Below, in pieces: positions 37,784-49,726 of a stretch of 64,000 nt of DNA. The stretch covers positions 101,356,479 to 101,420,478 of the forward strand of contig CM045997.1 of the NCBI GenBank assembly GCA_025175895.1, written 5' to 3'. Position 1 is the stretch's first letter, and the number at the start of each line of letters is the position of its first letter. Under the pieces are notes generated by a model, which was given only the letters and a program-made list of their open reading frames with translations, was not told where the DNA came from and did not search any database. A program made the position numbers and the translations under genes. Source of the DNA: Wurfbainia villosa. Taxonomy: Eukaryota; Streptophyta; Magnoliopsida; Zingiberales; Zingiberaceae.

Positions 37784-38082
37784 GATTGTTATGTCACTTG
37801 AACTTAATAAATTTAATAATTTTTAAATCTTGTGTGTGAATTGTGTTATATTTGGTAGATTAGGAAAATTTTCGTGCTTATTATTTAGAATTTATTTTTG
37901 AAAAGTAATATTATATTATATTATTTAAAGGAAATTGAAAATTAATCTAGATTAGGTCAATCTAGATTTCATGATCCAGTTAGCCTTCGCATCTCACAAA
38001 CACCTAGGATTACCTATTTGTGTATTAAGCCACGAAGATGGGCGCGAGATGTTAGGATTGCACCCCTGGTTCTAGATGTAGA
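37784..38082 (+). other. Internal non-coding part of element D
   Basis: About 300 bp after the PF20167-like gene: AT-rich, with 'ttaataaatttaataa' as a possible polyadenylation region. It continues in sequence to 45287 once element F is removed, as shown by the GTAGA duplication at 38078-38082 and 45282-45286. No gene seen. Confidence 0.6.
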
Positions 38083-39316
38083 TGTTGGTGATCTTTGGAA
38101 GGCTAGAGGGGGGTGAATAGCCTCTTTTCATTTCTACAAGAAAGGTTAGCAGAAGAAAAACAAATACTAAAACGAAATTAAGAAGCTAAAACACAATCGC
38201 TAACAAGAAGGCTTTTACGTGGTTCGAAGATTAAGCTCCCACTCCACGGTGATCCATGAGGTGGATCAATCCAATCAAATCTCCACTAGAAAGCTTTCTT
38301 TACAACACTCTCTTCTTCTTTACAATTGATGAAGATGAGGATTGGAGAAGAGAAGGATTAGAACACTTAGAAAGCTTAGAAAATCGTGGGGAGCTTGAGA
38401 GTAAAGTTAGAAGATAAGCACTAGCCTTATCAAGCACCTCATGCCCTCTTTTTATAGAGAGAGGGTTGCTTTTCCCTTTGAGCCTCGATCAGTCGACTGA
38501 TGGTCTCCATTAGTCGACTGCCACCGAAACCAATGGCTTTTGATGAGGCGGATCTGCGGGGATTCGCAATCGTCATTACAAACGGGAGGCTGATCAGTCG
38601 ACTAATCACTTCATCAGTCGACTGATCCCCAAGAGGAGTCGAGTCCGACTTCATTCTGTGCCCAATGCCAACTTGATCAGTCGACTACCCAGGGTTGGCA
38701 GTCGACTGATGGCATCATCAGTCGATTGCCAACCCTAGGCAGTCGACTGATGGCCACCGAACTTGACCATCTTCAGTCGAGTGACTGATCAGTCGACTGA
38801 GACATGTCTCCAGTCGACTGATACTTTAAGTATGATGAAAATCATACTTGAAACTAACTCCCTCGACCTAGAGTCAACCTTCTAGCTCTTCCTTTAGCCT
38901 TGCGCCTCCAGGATCCCTCCGAGTCCGCGACTCCTTCATCCTCGCGCTAGCTTCCAAGAGCTTCCCTCGGTTTCGTCATGTCTTGGGTTTCTCTTTTGCC
39001 AAAGTACGCTTGGACTTTACGCCGCCAAGACTATATGCTTGGACTTACGCTGTCAAGACTTGCCTTTGGACTTCCTTTGCCAAGGTCCGCTTGGACTTTA
39101 CGCTGCCAAGACTACATGCTTGGACTTACACCGCCAAGACCTTTCCTTGGACTTCTCTTACTAAGATCACACTTGGACTTTTCCTTTACCAAGTCTTCTA
39201 CATGGATTTTCCTGTCACTTAAACATGTTCACAATTAGATCACAAATATTGCTTAACTATAGATGATTATCCAAACATCAAAACATATAAATGCTTGGGA
39301 CATTGTTGCACCAACA
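38083..39316 (-). repeat. 3' LTR of element F
   Basis: TGTTGGTGATC..GCACCAACA. In minus-strand order: hairpin-module array (38985-39210), about ten CAGTCGACTG palindromes or variants (38485-38825), TATA-like 'ctataaaaagagg' at 38450, then the U5/PBS-side end. The sister LTR (44090-45281) is about 40 bp shorter, mainly because palindrome copies are missing. Confidence 0.9.
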
Positions 39317-39662
39317 ATCTCCCCCTTTTTGATGTTTGGAAATCATTTAAGTTAGGTCTTAACATATGCACATAATAAAAACATCATATTTCCAATATGA
39401 ATTTTAACTTAAAGTTTCCTTCTCCCCCTTTGACATACATCAAAAAGAGAAGGATTCATACATTGATAAGTTCATGAAAGAATTGAATTAGTTATGTCTT
39501 GAACTAAGATATAAGATAGATATGGAGATCCCCTTTAATCCAAGACATGGTTCATGATGTGTGAATAACATGTGGAGAAAAGCATAAACAAGAAATATGA
39601 AACTATGTACTAACTTTGCCCCAACAATATAAATTTCCAACACAAGGTTGCTTTCTACTACT

Positions 39663-41264
39663 TCAACTAACTAGGGAGGATCCAAGAAATTGACATCCAC
39701 CACTAGTACTCTTCCTATCCAACTTGCAACCGACATAGTCAGAATCGGTGTACCCAACCAAATCAAAAGATTTTATCCTAGGGTACCAAAGTCCTACATT
39801 TAATGTGCCTTTGATATATCTTAATATCCTCTTGACGGCCACTAAATGGGACTCTTTGGCACAAGATTGGTATCTTGCACACATACCTACCGCAAATAAA
39901 ATGTCGGGTCTACTAGCGGTTAAGTATAAGAGACTACCAATCATGCTCCTATAAAGCTTAAGATCAATTGATTTTCCTTCATGATTATTATCTATTTTTG
40001 TATTGGTTGTCATAGAAGTTGAAACTACCTTAGCACTTTCCAAACCAAAATTCTTGATAATTTCTTTGGCATACTTGGTTTGGTATACATAAGTTCCTTC
40101 ATTAGTTTTTTTGACTTGTAATTCTAAGAAGAATTTTAATTCTCCAACTAGACTCATTTCAAACTCATTCTCCATGTTTTTGATAAAGTCTTGTAGGAGA
40201 TCATCATTTGTTGACCCAAAAATAATGTCATCTACATATACTTGGGCTACAAAGATGTCCTTTGATTTTGACTTTATGAAGAGAGTTTGATATTCTTGAC
40301 CTCTTCTAAACCCCTTAAACACTAAGAAAGATGACAATCTTTCATACCAAGCCCGAGGAGCTTGTTTTAACCCATATAAAGCTTTTCTAAGCTTGTATAC
40401 ATGGTTTGGATAGTCAATACTCTCAAACCCGAGAGGTTGTTCTACATATACCTCTTCCTTAATGAACCCATTTAGGAATGCCGATTTTACATCCATTTGA
40501 TGGATTTTAAAACCCATGTAAGAGACATATCCTAATAGGATTCTAATGGATTTTAACCTAGCAACCGGAGCATAGGTTTCATCATAATCAAGTCCTTTAA
40601 CTTGATTGAAGTCCCTTGCTACTAACCTTGCCTTATTCCTAGTTATATTACCTTGATCATCTAATTTGTTCCTAAAGACCCATCTAGTAGTAATAATGGT
40701 GCTATCATTGGGTCTAGGAACTAGCTCACATACTTGACTTCTTTCAAATTGAGCCAATTCATCTTGCATTGCTAAGATCCAATCCAGATCAAACAATGCA
40801 TCATTGATTGATTTGGGCTCAATTTGAGAGATAAGAGCTATTTGACTAGAGGGAGCTCTATGGAAAGACCTAGTTCTAACTCCTTGAGATAATTCCCCTA
40901 TAACTTGATCTAGAGGGTGATTTTGATGAACTCTTATTGTTCTAGGAGGTGTATCAACTTGATTTTGATCTTGGATATCCTCAAATCTCCTTTCATCATC
41001 TGAATCCCCTCTTGCTCCCCCTTGATTATTACTCACTAATCCTCCCCCTTGATTATTACCCCCTAAAGTCATGTTTTACAATTTTTGGGTAATATCTTGA
41101 TTTTTGTCATTGATATCATTATCAATGGGGGATTTTCTAGGGTAAGTGGTAGAGGCCTCATTAAATTGAACATTTGAAGACTCCTCAACTATTTGAGTCC
41201 TTTTATTATAGACTATATACCCTCTACTAGTGGATGAGTATCCAACAAGAATTCCCTCATCCAC
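39663..41264 (-). pseudogene. pol: Reverse transcriptase and truncated RNase H of element F
   Basis: The RT copies element RNA into cDNA. Within the 469-residue frame (41072-39663), WVFRNKLDDQGN (131-142), YAPVARLKSIRILL (167-180), HQMDVKSAFLNG with catalytic Asp 194, ALYGLKQAPRAWY (231-243) and the active site YVDDIIFG (279-286) are all in place for Copia RT. RNase H begins with GYTDSDYVG (440-448) but stops after FLGSSLVS, so its second half is missing. Upstream, 41264-41076 (ILVGYSSTSRGYIVYNKRT) is the normal link from integrase, separated by one TAA at about 41073. About 350 bp to the left are non-coding. Confidence 0.9.
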
Positions 41265-42425
41265 TTTAGACTCAAATTTTCCTAAATTGTCCTTGGTATT
41301 TAGGATATAAGCTTTGCATCCAAAGACTTTAAAGTAATGAATTGTTGGAATTGTGTCATTCCATAATTCAAATGGAGTTTTTCCTAAAAACCTATGGATT
41401 TGGACTCTATTTTGGATATAGCAAGCGGTATTAACCGCTTCTGCCTACAAGTAGCTAGGTAATGAATATGCATTAAGCATATTCCTAGCGACTTCTTGTA
41501 GGGCACGATTTCTCCTTTTCACCACCCCATTTTGTTGAGGTATTCTAGGACAAGAGAACTCATGCTTGTACCCTTGTTCTAAGCAAAAGTTAGAGAAATT
41601 AAAATTCTCAAATTCTCCACCGTGATCACTATAGATCCGATTGATTTTGAGATTTCTCTCATTCTCTACTCTTTTGCTAAAGCCTATGATTATTTTTAGG
41701 GTATTGTCCTTATGTTTCATGAAATACACCCAAGTATATCTAGAAAAATCATCTACTATAACTAAGAAATATTTGCTACCATTTAATGAAGGAATACTAT
41801 GACAATCAAATAAATCTAAATGAATGAGCTCTAAAGGTAACGAAGTACTAATTAAATTTTTACCCTTGTGTGATGACCTTGATTGTTTCCCTTCTTGGCA
41901 TGCATCACACATCTTATTCTTCATGTACTTCACTCTTGGCAATCCCTTCACTAGCTTCAATTTAGATACTTTGGCTATGTACTTCATGTTGATATGCCCT
42001 AATCTCCTATGTCATAGCCAACTCTCTTCTTCTTTTGCCATAAGACACTTAGAGGAAATGTTAGTGGCATATGATAAATCAACATAATAAATATTTAATT
42101 TCCTATATCCAACTAACATTCAATCATTTAATTTCTTATGTCTTATAAGGCATTTAGAAGAGTCAAATTGAATATCAAAATTTGCATCACATAATTGACT
42201 TACACTAAGCAAGTTAAACTTCATGTTTTCAACCAATAGTACTTTATGAATGGCAAGATTTGGGGATACCTAAATTGTGCCTTTTCCTAAAATTTTAAGT
42301 TTTCCACTATTTCCAAAAGACACTTTCCCCTTGCTAATGTGGTTGATTGTTGAAAATTTGCTCTCATCACCGGTCATGTGTTTTGAGCAACCACTATCAA
42401 CAATCCACAAGTTTGATCCTCCAAC
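41265..42425 (-). pseudogene. pol: Integrase of element F with catalytic Glu replaced by Lys
   Basis: The open part is 41445-41987 (180 codons). The pre-integrase zinc part is represented by CDACQEGKQ (27-35). The core keeps HLDLFD (Asp 58) and YSDHGGEF (Asp 121). At the third catalytic position, exactly 35 residues after Asp 121, it has Lys 157 (NGVVKRRNR) from codon AAA at 41517-41519, where Copia integrases have Glu. A TAG at about 41442 interrupts the next segment (then AEAVNTACYI). Both changes fit single G-to-A transitions. 41988-42425 holds frame-broken protease and zinc-finger regions. The enzyme is expected to be inactive. Confidence 0.88.
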
Positions 42426-44035
42426 CTATACAACATGAAAAATACAAGTCTTAGGCACCCAAATCTTAGAACTGGTAGCATTAACTACATAGCTCTTAGG
42501 AACCCATGCATTTCTAACCTTGCTCCTAATAGTTGATTTTCTACTAACAAGGGAGGTAAAGGCTACTTCCTTCTCCTTAGGCCTATATCCTATTCCGGCC
42601 TTATTGTAAATAGTCATTTGATCCTTAATTATTATATCTAGGTATTTAGAGTCATTTGTAAATTTTCTAAGCATGCTCTTAGTTCACCTATTTCTTTTCT
42701 TAGTTCATCATTTTCATCCCTAAGTGAACATGCATCATTACAAGAAGGTTCTACATCTCTTATTTTCCTAATTTATACTTTTAAGTCCTTAATCCTAGAT
42801 TTTGATCTATTTAAAGCATTTTGAAGACATACAATAGTTTTATAAAGTAATTTTATCCTAGGGGAGTCTTTTACCTCATCGTCACTAGAGGACGATTCAT
42901 CACTTGAGGAGGAGGATGACTCTTCACTTGAGCTTCCGGCTTCATCCTCCATGGCCATGAGTGCAAGGTTGCGGGTGACGTGGCAAAGCTCATCATCATC
43001 CGATGTATCTTCCAAGCTTTGCGTATCCCACATTTGGGCGACCATGGTTTCCTTCTTCTTATTTTCCTTCTCCTCCTTCCATTTTAGGTCCGAGCAATTC
43101 GACTTGATGTGCCCTTTCTTGTTGCAACCATAACAAGTTACATTAGATGTAGAAGTTAAACTACTAGAAGTTTTACCTTTGGATGATTGGAACATCCTCC
43201 TCACATCCTTCTTGGTGAGTTTTCTTGACCTCCCACCAAACTTCTTTACGTAGTGAGCCACCTCACTAGCCGATAGCTCCTCATCGCTACTTGAAGATTC
43301 CTCCTCCGACTCGGATGAAGAGGAAACCTCTTTCTTCTCCTTCTTCTTCTTCTTCTTCTTGTCCTTCTTACCTACAACAAGAGCTATACCTTTTTCTTTC
43401 GAATAAGTGTCAGCATACTCATGTAGCTCAAATTCATAAAAAAGTTCATCTATCTTAACTAAAGAAAGATCCCTAGAGACCTTATAGGCATCTACCATTG
43501 ATGCCCATAAAGTTGTTCTAGGGAAAGCTTGAAGTACATACCTCACAAGGTCTCGGTTGTCGACCTTCTCACCTATTACATGTAGTTCATTGACTACCTC
43601 CTTGAAGCGATTGTGAATTTGACTCATGGTCTCATTAGTCTTCATGTTGAAACTTTGGAGTTGACCTATCAAAAGGTCCATCTTTGCTCTTCTTGTCTCC
43701 TTTGACCCTTCATTTAGTTCGATGAGCTTCTCCCAAAGCTCCTTTACGGATTCGAAAGGTCCTACCTTGGATAGTTGCTCCTTTGATAGACCACATTGGA
43801 GTGTGGTCATTGCTTTTGCATTTGCTTGCACCTTCTTTGACATTTCCCTTGTCCAATCCTTGGGTGGTAGTGGCGCTCCAAACTCGTCGACCAACTTCTC
43901 GAACCCATCTACCACACTAAACCAATTGTCAATATCATTCATAAGATAGTATTCCATCCTACCTTTCCAATATCCAAAGTCATTACCGTCGAAGAATGGC
44001 GACCTCACCGTGTTATATCCCTCTTGAAATGTCAT
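42426..44035 (-). pseudogene. gag: Gag of element F (full-length UBN2-type core)
   Basis: Starts at the ATG at 44035 (MTFQEGYNTVRSPFFDGNDF), shortly after the PBS. The core is complete: YWKGRMEYYLMND, then VKELWEKLIELNEGS, MDLLIGQLQSFNMKTNET and LVRYVLQAFP. A Lys-rich then Ser/Glu-rich stretch and one intact CCHC knuckle CYGCNKKGHIKSNC (about 43087-43128) follow. The 420-codon frame ends at 42773, and a second frame (42426-42674) continues with WVPKSYVVN-type motifs. Compared with it, the gag-only elements lack the distal half of the core. An ORF extending to 44164 enters the LTR and is not the likely start. Confidence 0.85.
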
Positions 44036-44089
44036 CGTGCTCCGGTTGATTGTTAGATCTTCCGATGCGATCCGGGCTCTGATACCACT

Positions 44090-45281
44090 TGTTGGTGATC
44101 TTTGGAAGGCTAGAGGGGGTGAATAGCCTCTTTTCGTTTCTACAAGAAAGGTTAGCGGAAGCAAAACAAATACTAAAATGAAATTAAGAAACTAAAACAC
44201 AATCGCTAATAAGAAGACTTTTACGTGGTTCGGAGATTAAGCTCCTACTCCACGGTGATCCTTGAGGTAGATCAATCCAATCAAATCTCCACTAGAAAGC
44301 TTTCTTTACAACACTCTCCTCTTCTTTACAATTGATGAAGATGAGGATTGGAGAAGAGGAGGATTAGAACACTTAGAAAGCTTAGAAAATCGTGGGGAGC
44401 TTGAGTGTAAAGTTGGAAGAGAAGCACTAGCCTCATCAAGCACCCCATGCCCTCTTTTTATAGAGAGGGGGATATTTTTCACATTGAGCCTCGATCAGTC
44501 GACTGAGGTCTCCATTAGTCGACTGCCTCCAAAATCAACGGCTTCTGACGAGGTGGATCTACGGGGATTCACAGTCATCATTACCAACGAAAGGCTGATC
44601 AGTCGACTGATCCCCATGAGGAGTCGAGTCCGACTCCATTCTGTGCCCGATGCCAACTTGATCAGTCGACTATCCACAGTTGGTAGTCGACTGATGGCAT
44701 CATCAGTCGACTTATGGCCACCGAACTTGGCCATCTTCAGTCGAGTGACTGATCAGTCGACTGAGACATATCTCCAGTCGACTAATACTTCAAGTATGAT
44801 GAAAATCATACTTGAAACTAACTCCCTAGACCTAGACTCAACCTTCTAGTTCTTCCTTTAGCCTTGCGCCTCCAGGATCTCTCTGAGTCCGCAACTCCTT
44901 CATCCTCGCGTTAGCTTCCAAGAGCTTCCCTCGGTTTCGTCATGTCTTGGGTTTCTCTTTTGCCAAAGTGCGCTTGGACTTTACACTGCTAAGACTACAT
45001 GATTGGACTTACGCTGCCAAGACTTGCCTTTGGACTTCCTTTGCCAAGGTCCGCTTGGACTTTACGCCGCCAAGACTACATGCTTGGACTTACACCGCCA
45101 AGACCTTTCCTTGGACTTCTCTTGCCAAGATCACACTTGGACTTTTCCTTTACCAAGTCTTCTTACTTGGATTTTCCTGTCACTTAAACATGTTCATAAT
45201 TAGATCACAAATATTGCCTAACTATAGATGATTATCCAAACATCAAAACATATAAATACTTAGGGCAATGTTGCACCAACA
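44090..45281 (-). repeat. 5' LTR of element F
   Basis: Sister of 38083-39316 and very similar. It begins TGTTGGTGATC two bases beyond the PBS (44076-44087). Palindromes CAGTCGACTG lie at 44497-44785, and the hairpin array is at 44945-45175. TATA-like 'tataaaaagagggc' (complement) at about 44455. Confidence 0.9.
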
Positions 45282-46064
45282 GTAGATCCAGTGCATCGAC
45301 ATGAACCAACACGGGATTTACAAGAGCAAATCGATCACTTCGGTGACTAACTCTAATTCAAAGCTTGATGATTAATTCTATATCATTTGAGCTAGTAAAG
45401 AGTTGGACATTTGCTTTAAAGACGATTTTTAGATGTGTATTTTCAAAATATAAATATAATATTTAGGAATTCATACTTGAACTTATTCCCTATCATTCTT
45501 GCATTGACTTGAAAATTTTTGAAAATTTAAAAAAAAAGTTTTTATTTAGGGGGAGTTTTGAAAAGTTTGAAAATTGTTAAACGTTTTAAAATTTTTGAAA
45601 ATTTTGAAAATAAGTTTTTATTCAAGGAGAGTTTGAAGAGTTTTGAAAAGATTAAATTTTTTTGAAAAGTTAGAAAAATATTTGAAAATTTTGAAAACTT
45701 TAAAATATTAAGGGCGAGTTAGACAAATTGTTGAAAAGCTTAAATTTAGTTTTTTAAATCAAATTCGTGGGTGAAATATTGAGCTTGAAAAATTTTCATT
45801 TCAACTCTCCACTATATCATTTTTGCATTTTTAAATTTAATCTTTATTTTGATGTATGCCAAAGGGGGAGAGAAGAGATATAAAGTTAAAGATTTATTAA
45901 AAGAAGAGATTTATTGAAAGAAAGATGCAAAAATTTGATAAGGCTTTATGCATCTCATACATGGTTTATTTTATGCATCTATTATACATGTCAATATTTG
46001 GATATTGATATTTGATACTCCTAATTTTAACTGATGTGTTATCATACATCAAAAAGGGAGAGAT
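45282..46064 (+). other. 3' internal region of element D with polypurine tracts
   Basis: AT-rich, with long runs of TTTGAAAA-type sequence (45520-45730). Polypurine-like 'agggggag' strings occur at about 45548 and 45866, and the terminal tract AAAAAGGGAGAGAT is at 46051-46064, directly before the LTR. No gene. The multiple tracts again resemble Sirevirus organisation. Confidence 0.6.
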
Positions 46065-47337
46065 TGTTGATGCAGTGAAAATCACTCCTTAGTTTTGATA
46101 TATGAACTATAGTTAAATGTTAGAATTCACTTGTATTCTTATATCAGTGTTAAGTGTGTAGGCTTAACAGGAAGTCCTAGTAGGTCGTGTTGACCGGATA
46201 ATAGGCATGTATCTTGACAAATCAGGAGGACCGGACACTAGTCATGAAGTCCAGATGGGTCGCGTAGACCGGACATTTGGCATGAAGACCAGTTGGGTTA
46301 GGAGATCGGACAATCGACAAAATGTCTAACTGGGTCAGGCAGACCGGACAGCTGGTGGAAGCCCTGGTGGGTCAGATCGGATGTCAAGAGTGGTAAGCCA
46401 GGCAGGTAGCCGGTAGGTAAGCCTCGAGTGAAGAGGTGAAGTTGAGTTTTCTGTAGGGGACAAAGCTAGGCGTCGATCCGACGAAAAGTCTGCATGAGAC
46501 TTAATAGTCGAGTTCGAGCAATATTACTACTACGGTCGCATTTTATATTATCTATTTGTGTTGATCCTATTTTGCAGGGATCAGTCGACTGGATGGATTC
46601 AAGTCGACTGAAGTTTGGTCGACTGGAAATGGATCAGTCGACTGGATACCTATTTGGCAGGATCAACTGGTGATCGATCGGAGATCATGCGATGCAGAAA
46701 AAAAGGGTTTCAGTTGACTGAAGGGTTTGAGTCGACTGAAGAGGCAAATTTCCAGATGCGGAGCCGAGTGATGTGGAGTCGACTAGAGAGGTTTCAGTCG
46801 ACTGGAAGACCACGAATTCCATATCGACGGGCTGATGTGGAGTCGACTGGAAGGCATTCCAGTCGACTGGAAAAGGTTTATAAAATATGTTCTCGATCGG
46901 ATCCGAGAATAAGAACCAATCTACGTCGAAGTGCTGCCGAAATACTTGCTCGTCCATAAAATTCTCATTCCACAACAAGGCGACCTTCCGACACTCTGCG
47001 ACTACCTCGACAATCCTTAAATGTCGGTATAAAGTCTTGTATTTCTTTTTAACTTATTATTTCGCTTGTGTACTTAACTTTAAGAGTGGGTAGTCTGTTA
47101 TCCAACTCTAATATTTGTAAAAAGCGAAACCCTCCGAAGTCGAGAGTTCTCGAGTCGAAGGGTAGTTAGTGATTGCCCATCGACTAGCAACCCAGTAAGG
47201 GTTGTGAATCAAGTAAAATAAAAAGTGTTATTATTTTTCGCTGCATACTCATAATATTTTTCAAATATTCTAAATTGTTTTAAAATTAAAATAAATTTTT
47301 AAACCTCCGAGATTCACCCCCCTCTCTCGGAGAAACA
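46065..47337 (+). repeat. 3' LTR of element D
   Basis: Starts TGTTGATGCAGTG after a polypurine tract and ends GGAGAAACA. It contains degenerate ~45-bp modules with GGGTC..GACCGGA arms (46165-46350), then CAGTCGACTG-type palindromes (46580-46870), then TATA 'gtttataaaatatg' (46874), then a typical U5 end with CACCCCCCTCTC. The sequence differs from the Sirevirus LTRs, yet the order of parts is the same. No matching 5' LTR was found near 19 kb, so D's left end is lost or rearranged. Confidence 0.75.
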
Positions 47338-48803
47338 TGATCCTACAAACATACCATAAGCAAGAAAATCATTTACGGTCCAAAGAAGCGCAACTCTCAT
47401 TGTGAAGATCTGATTAGTATAAACATCATATGTAGAAACACCCTCATCCCATAATTGTTTCAGCTCGACAATCAATGTTTGCATGTAAACATCTATTAAC
47501 TTTTTCGGATTATGAGGGACAATCAATGTTAAAAACATATATGGTGTTTTCATACACATACTAGGCGGAAGATTATACGGAGTTATGATAATTAGCCAGC
47601 AAGAATAAGTTCTTTCTGATTTGCCAAATGACACAAATCCATCAGCACATAGACCCAACTTGATGTTTTGAGTCTCATTCGTAAACTCAAGATATGTTCT
47701 ATCAAAATTTTTTCACGCCTCTGCATTTGATGGATGACACATTAGCCCCTCCTCTGTTTCATGATTTGCATGTCAAGTCATGTGTTCAGTAGTGACCTTT
47801 GATGCATAAAGTCATGTGTTCAGCAGTGACCTTTAAAACTAGGAGTTAAAGGCAAATAGAACATTTGTCTGAATAATTTACATCGCTTATTACGATTCGA
47901 TCTCGTGGTACTCTTGTACCTACATTGACTACAGAATTTACAAGTATCTAAATCTGCATTATCTCTCCAATATAGCATACAACCATCTCTTCAAACATTA
48001 ATTATTTGAATCGAAAGACCTAAATATTTCATAAGTTTTTTCATATTGTAATAATCGTTTGGAATTATGTGATCACACGGTAATACTTCTCCAATAACTT
48101 GAACAAAATCATTAAAATAATCTTCGAACACATTATGCTCAGCTTTAACATTCAAAAATCTTGCTGTGAGAGATAATTTAGTGTGACTGTCACAACCAGA
48201 CCATACGGGTTCATCTGTAGCTCTCAATACTTTTTGAAATTTGAGATATGGCTCATTGTATACATTTTCATGAACACCAGTTACTTCTATCTCCTCCACC
48301 GGTGATGAATAACTAGTATACATGTGTTCAAATGTTTGAGGATAACTAGAACTTGCAGCATTTGGTTCGGCATTCAGCTTATGACCAACTGCATCAACTA
48401 TCATCCTCTGATATGGATTGAATTGATCATAATATCTTTGATCTTCACTAATTGTTCTTTGTATGTTTCGTCCAACCTCTTCATTGGATATGAACGGTTC
48501 ACCATGACATGTCCAATTATAATAATTTGGAGTAAAATCAAATCTACAAAGATGTTCTCGAACTTTATCACACTGGAAAAATTTACCATTATAATATTTT
48601 TTGCACGGACGCCCTAGTTTATTTCCATCCATAAACTCAACATTGCTGCCAGCAAAATTCAAAAATTGTTCCAACCCAATAATAAATTCATTGATTAAAC
48701 CACGACATTCTGGTAAATTCTTTTTATACATCCAACTTCTTTCTCTCTCCATTTGTCCTGTTTCCAAATTTATATCAATGATTAATTCTATTTTTTTTCT
48801 CAT
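47338..48803 (-). pseudogene. CACTA transposase (TNP2 / Transposase_21 type), 3' end cut off
   Basis: TNP2-type proteins are the transposases of CACTA elements. 48803-47991 gives 270 residues: RSWMYKKNLPECRGLINEFI near the start, then FDFTPNYYNWTCHGEPF, fitting the transposase-associated N-terminal domain, and ending NMKKLMKYLGLSIQIINV. After frame-broken sequence (47990-47660), 47658-47338 reads GLCADGFVSFGKSERTYSCW, then ITPYNLPPSMCMKTPYMFLT and RVALLWTVNDFLAYGM, the signature of the TNP2 core. A 35-bp segment (GTCATGTGTTCAG and following) is tandemly duplicated at about 47778-47835. The gene is severed at 47337 by the LTR of element D, and its 3' part is not in the window. Confidence 0.88.
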
Positions 48804-49726
48804 ATTTCATCCATATTAATTAATCTAACAATAAATTTATACTCAAAATAAATTCTTCTAGTACTAAATATTCTTTTGTATGATATTGAATTGCAAACTA
48901 TAATAACATATCGAACAAATATTATATATTTACAGTAAAAAAATTACTTAAAATCAAACATTAATTATATATAATATAAAATGATAATGCTATAAATTTG
49001 TGAATATATAATATATATACTTGCCCCGGTGGAAGCAACAGATGAACTCACAACTAAAGACTTCACGAATACACGAATCACCTGAATGATGAAGTACGAC
49101 AAACCTATGAAAAATAAAATATTAGTTTTGTATTTATATTATACATTACTGATTTAATTTGAATAAACATGTTAACTTTACTAGTACTATGACCGAGTAC
49201 ATGATGCGGAGGGTTGGGGTCGCCACAAAAGTTGTGTGTGATCCAGAAACGGTGATGAACGACCCAACTGGGTCGTGCATGCGGAGCCTGGAACAAACGC
49301 TCCAACTGGGGCGATGATGAACCACCCAAGTGCACGATCCTGGAGCCGACGATGAACCTCACTGCCGATCATCGCGTTCTCCTACAACGCTAAGGCGCAC
49401 GGTAGCTACCGCGGCTTCCCACGGTAGCTAATAGCCGGAAGCTTCGCGGCAATCGCCACCGGCAAATGCTACGAGGTGCAAAGAATGCCGCGAGTCGCGA
49501 GGTCACGACAGTTGCCGCGAGTCGCGAAGCCGCGACACCTGCCGCGCGAGCTCGCGACAACGATGCCTGTTCCGGCGATGGAAGAGGGGAAGAGATCGTA
49601 CCGGATCAGGGATGAGCACATGAGGATGGATCGAGGAAAGGAGGAAAGGAAGAGGAGTGTTAATTAGGGGAAAATCGATGATGAATTCTATTTCGTTGCA
49701 ATATTCGTCACCAATTTGGTGACGAA
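48804..49726 (-). promoter_or_regulatory. Upstream region of the CACTA transposase with GC-rich block
   Basis: AT-rich from 48804 to 49190, then GC-rich to 49600 with strings like 'gccgcgagtcgcga' occurring twice (49486-49560). Array-type sequence (ATTCGTCACCAATTTGGT, GACGAAT) starts at 49690. The same order (gene, GC-rich block, subterminal array) occurs in the Pack-CACTA at 11817-13129, so this is the likely 5' leader and promoter side. Short open frames here are not convincing genes. Confidence 0.5.

Larger units (their letters stand above)
38083..45281 (-). mobile_element. Copia/Sirevirus-type retrotransposon F with pol
   Basis: Full-length by structure: 3' LTR 38083-39316, polypurine complement at 39317, RT/RNase H, integrase and gag on the minus strand, PBS 44076-44087, 5' LTR 44090-45281. 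TSD GTAGA on both sides. Gene order gag-integrase-RT is that of Copia. At 7.2 kb it is the only element in the window with recognisable Copia pol. Coding parts are broken by stops and a shortened RNase H. It is a plausible relative of the elements that mobilised the gag-only copies. Confidence 0.93.
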
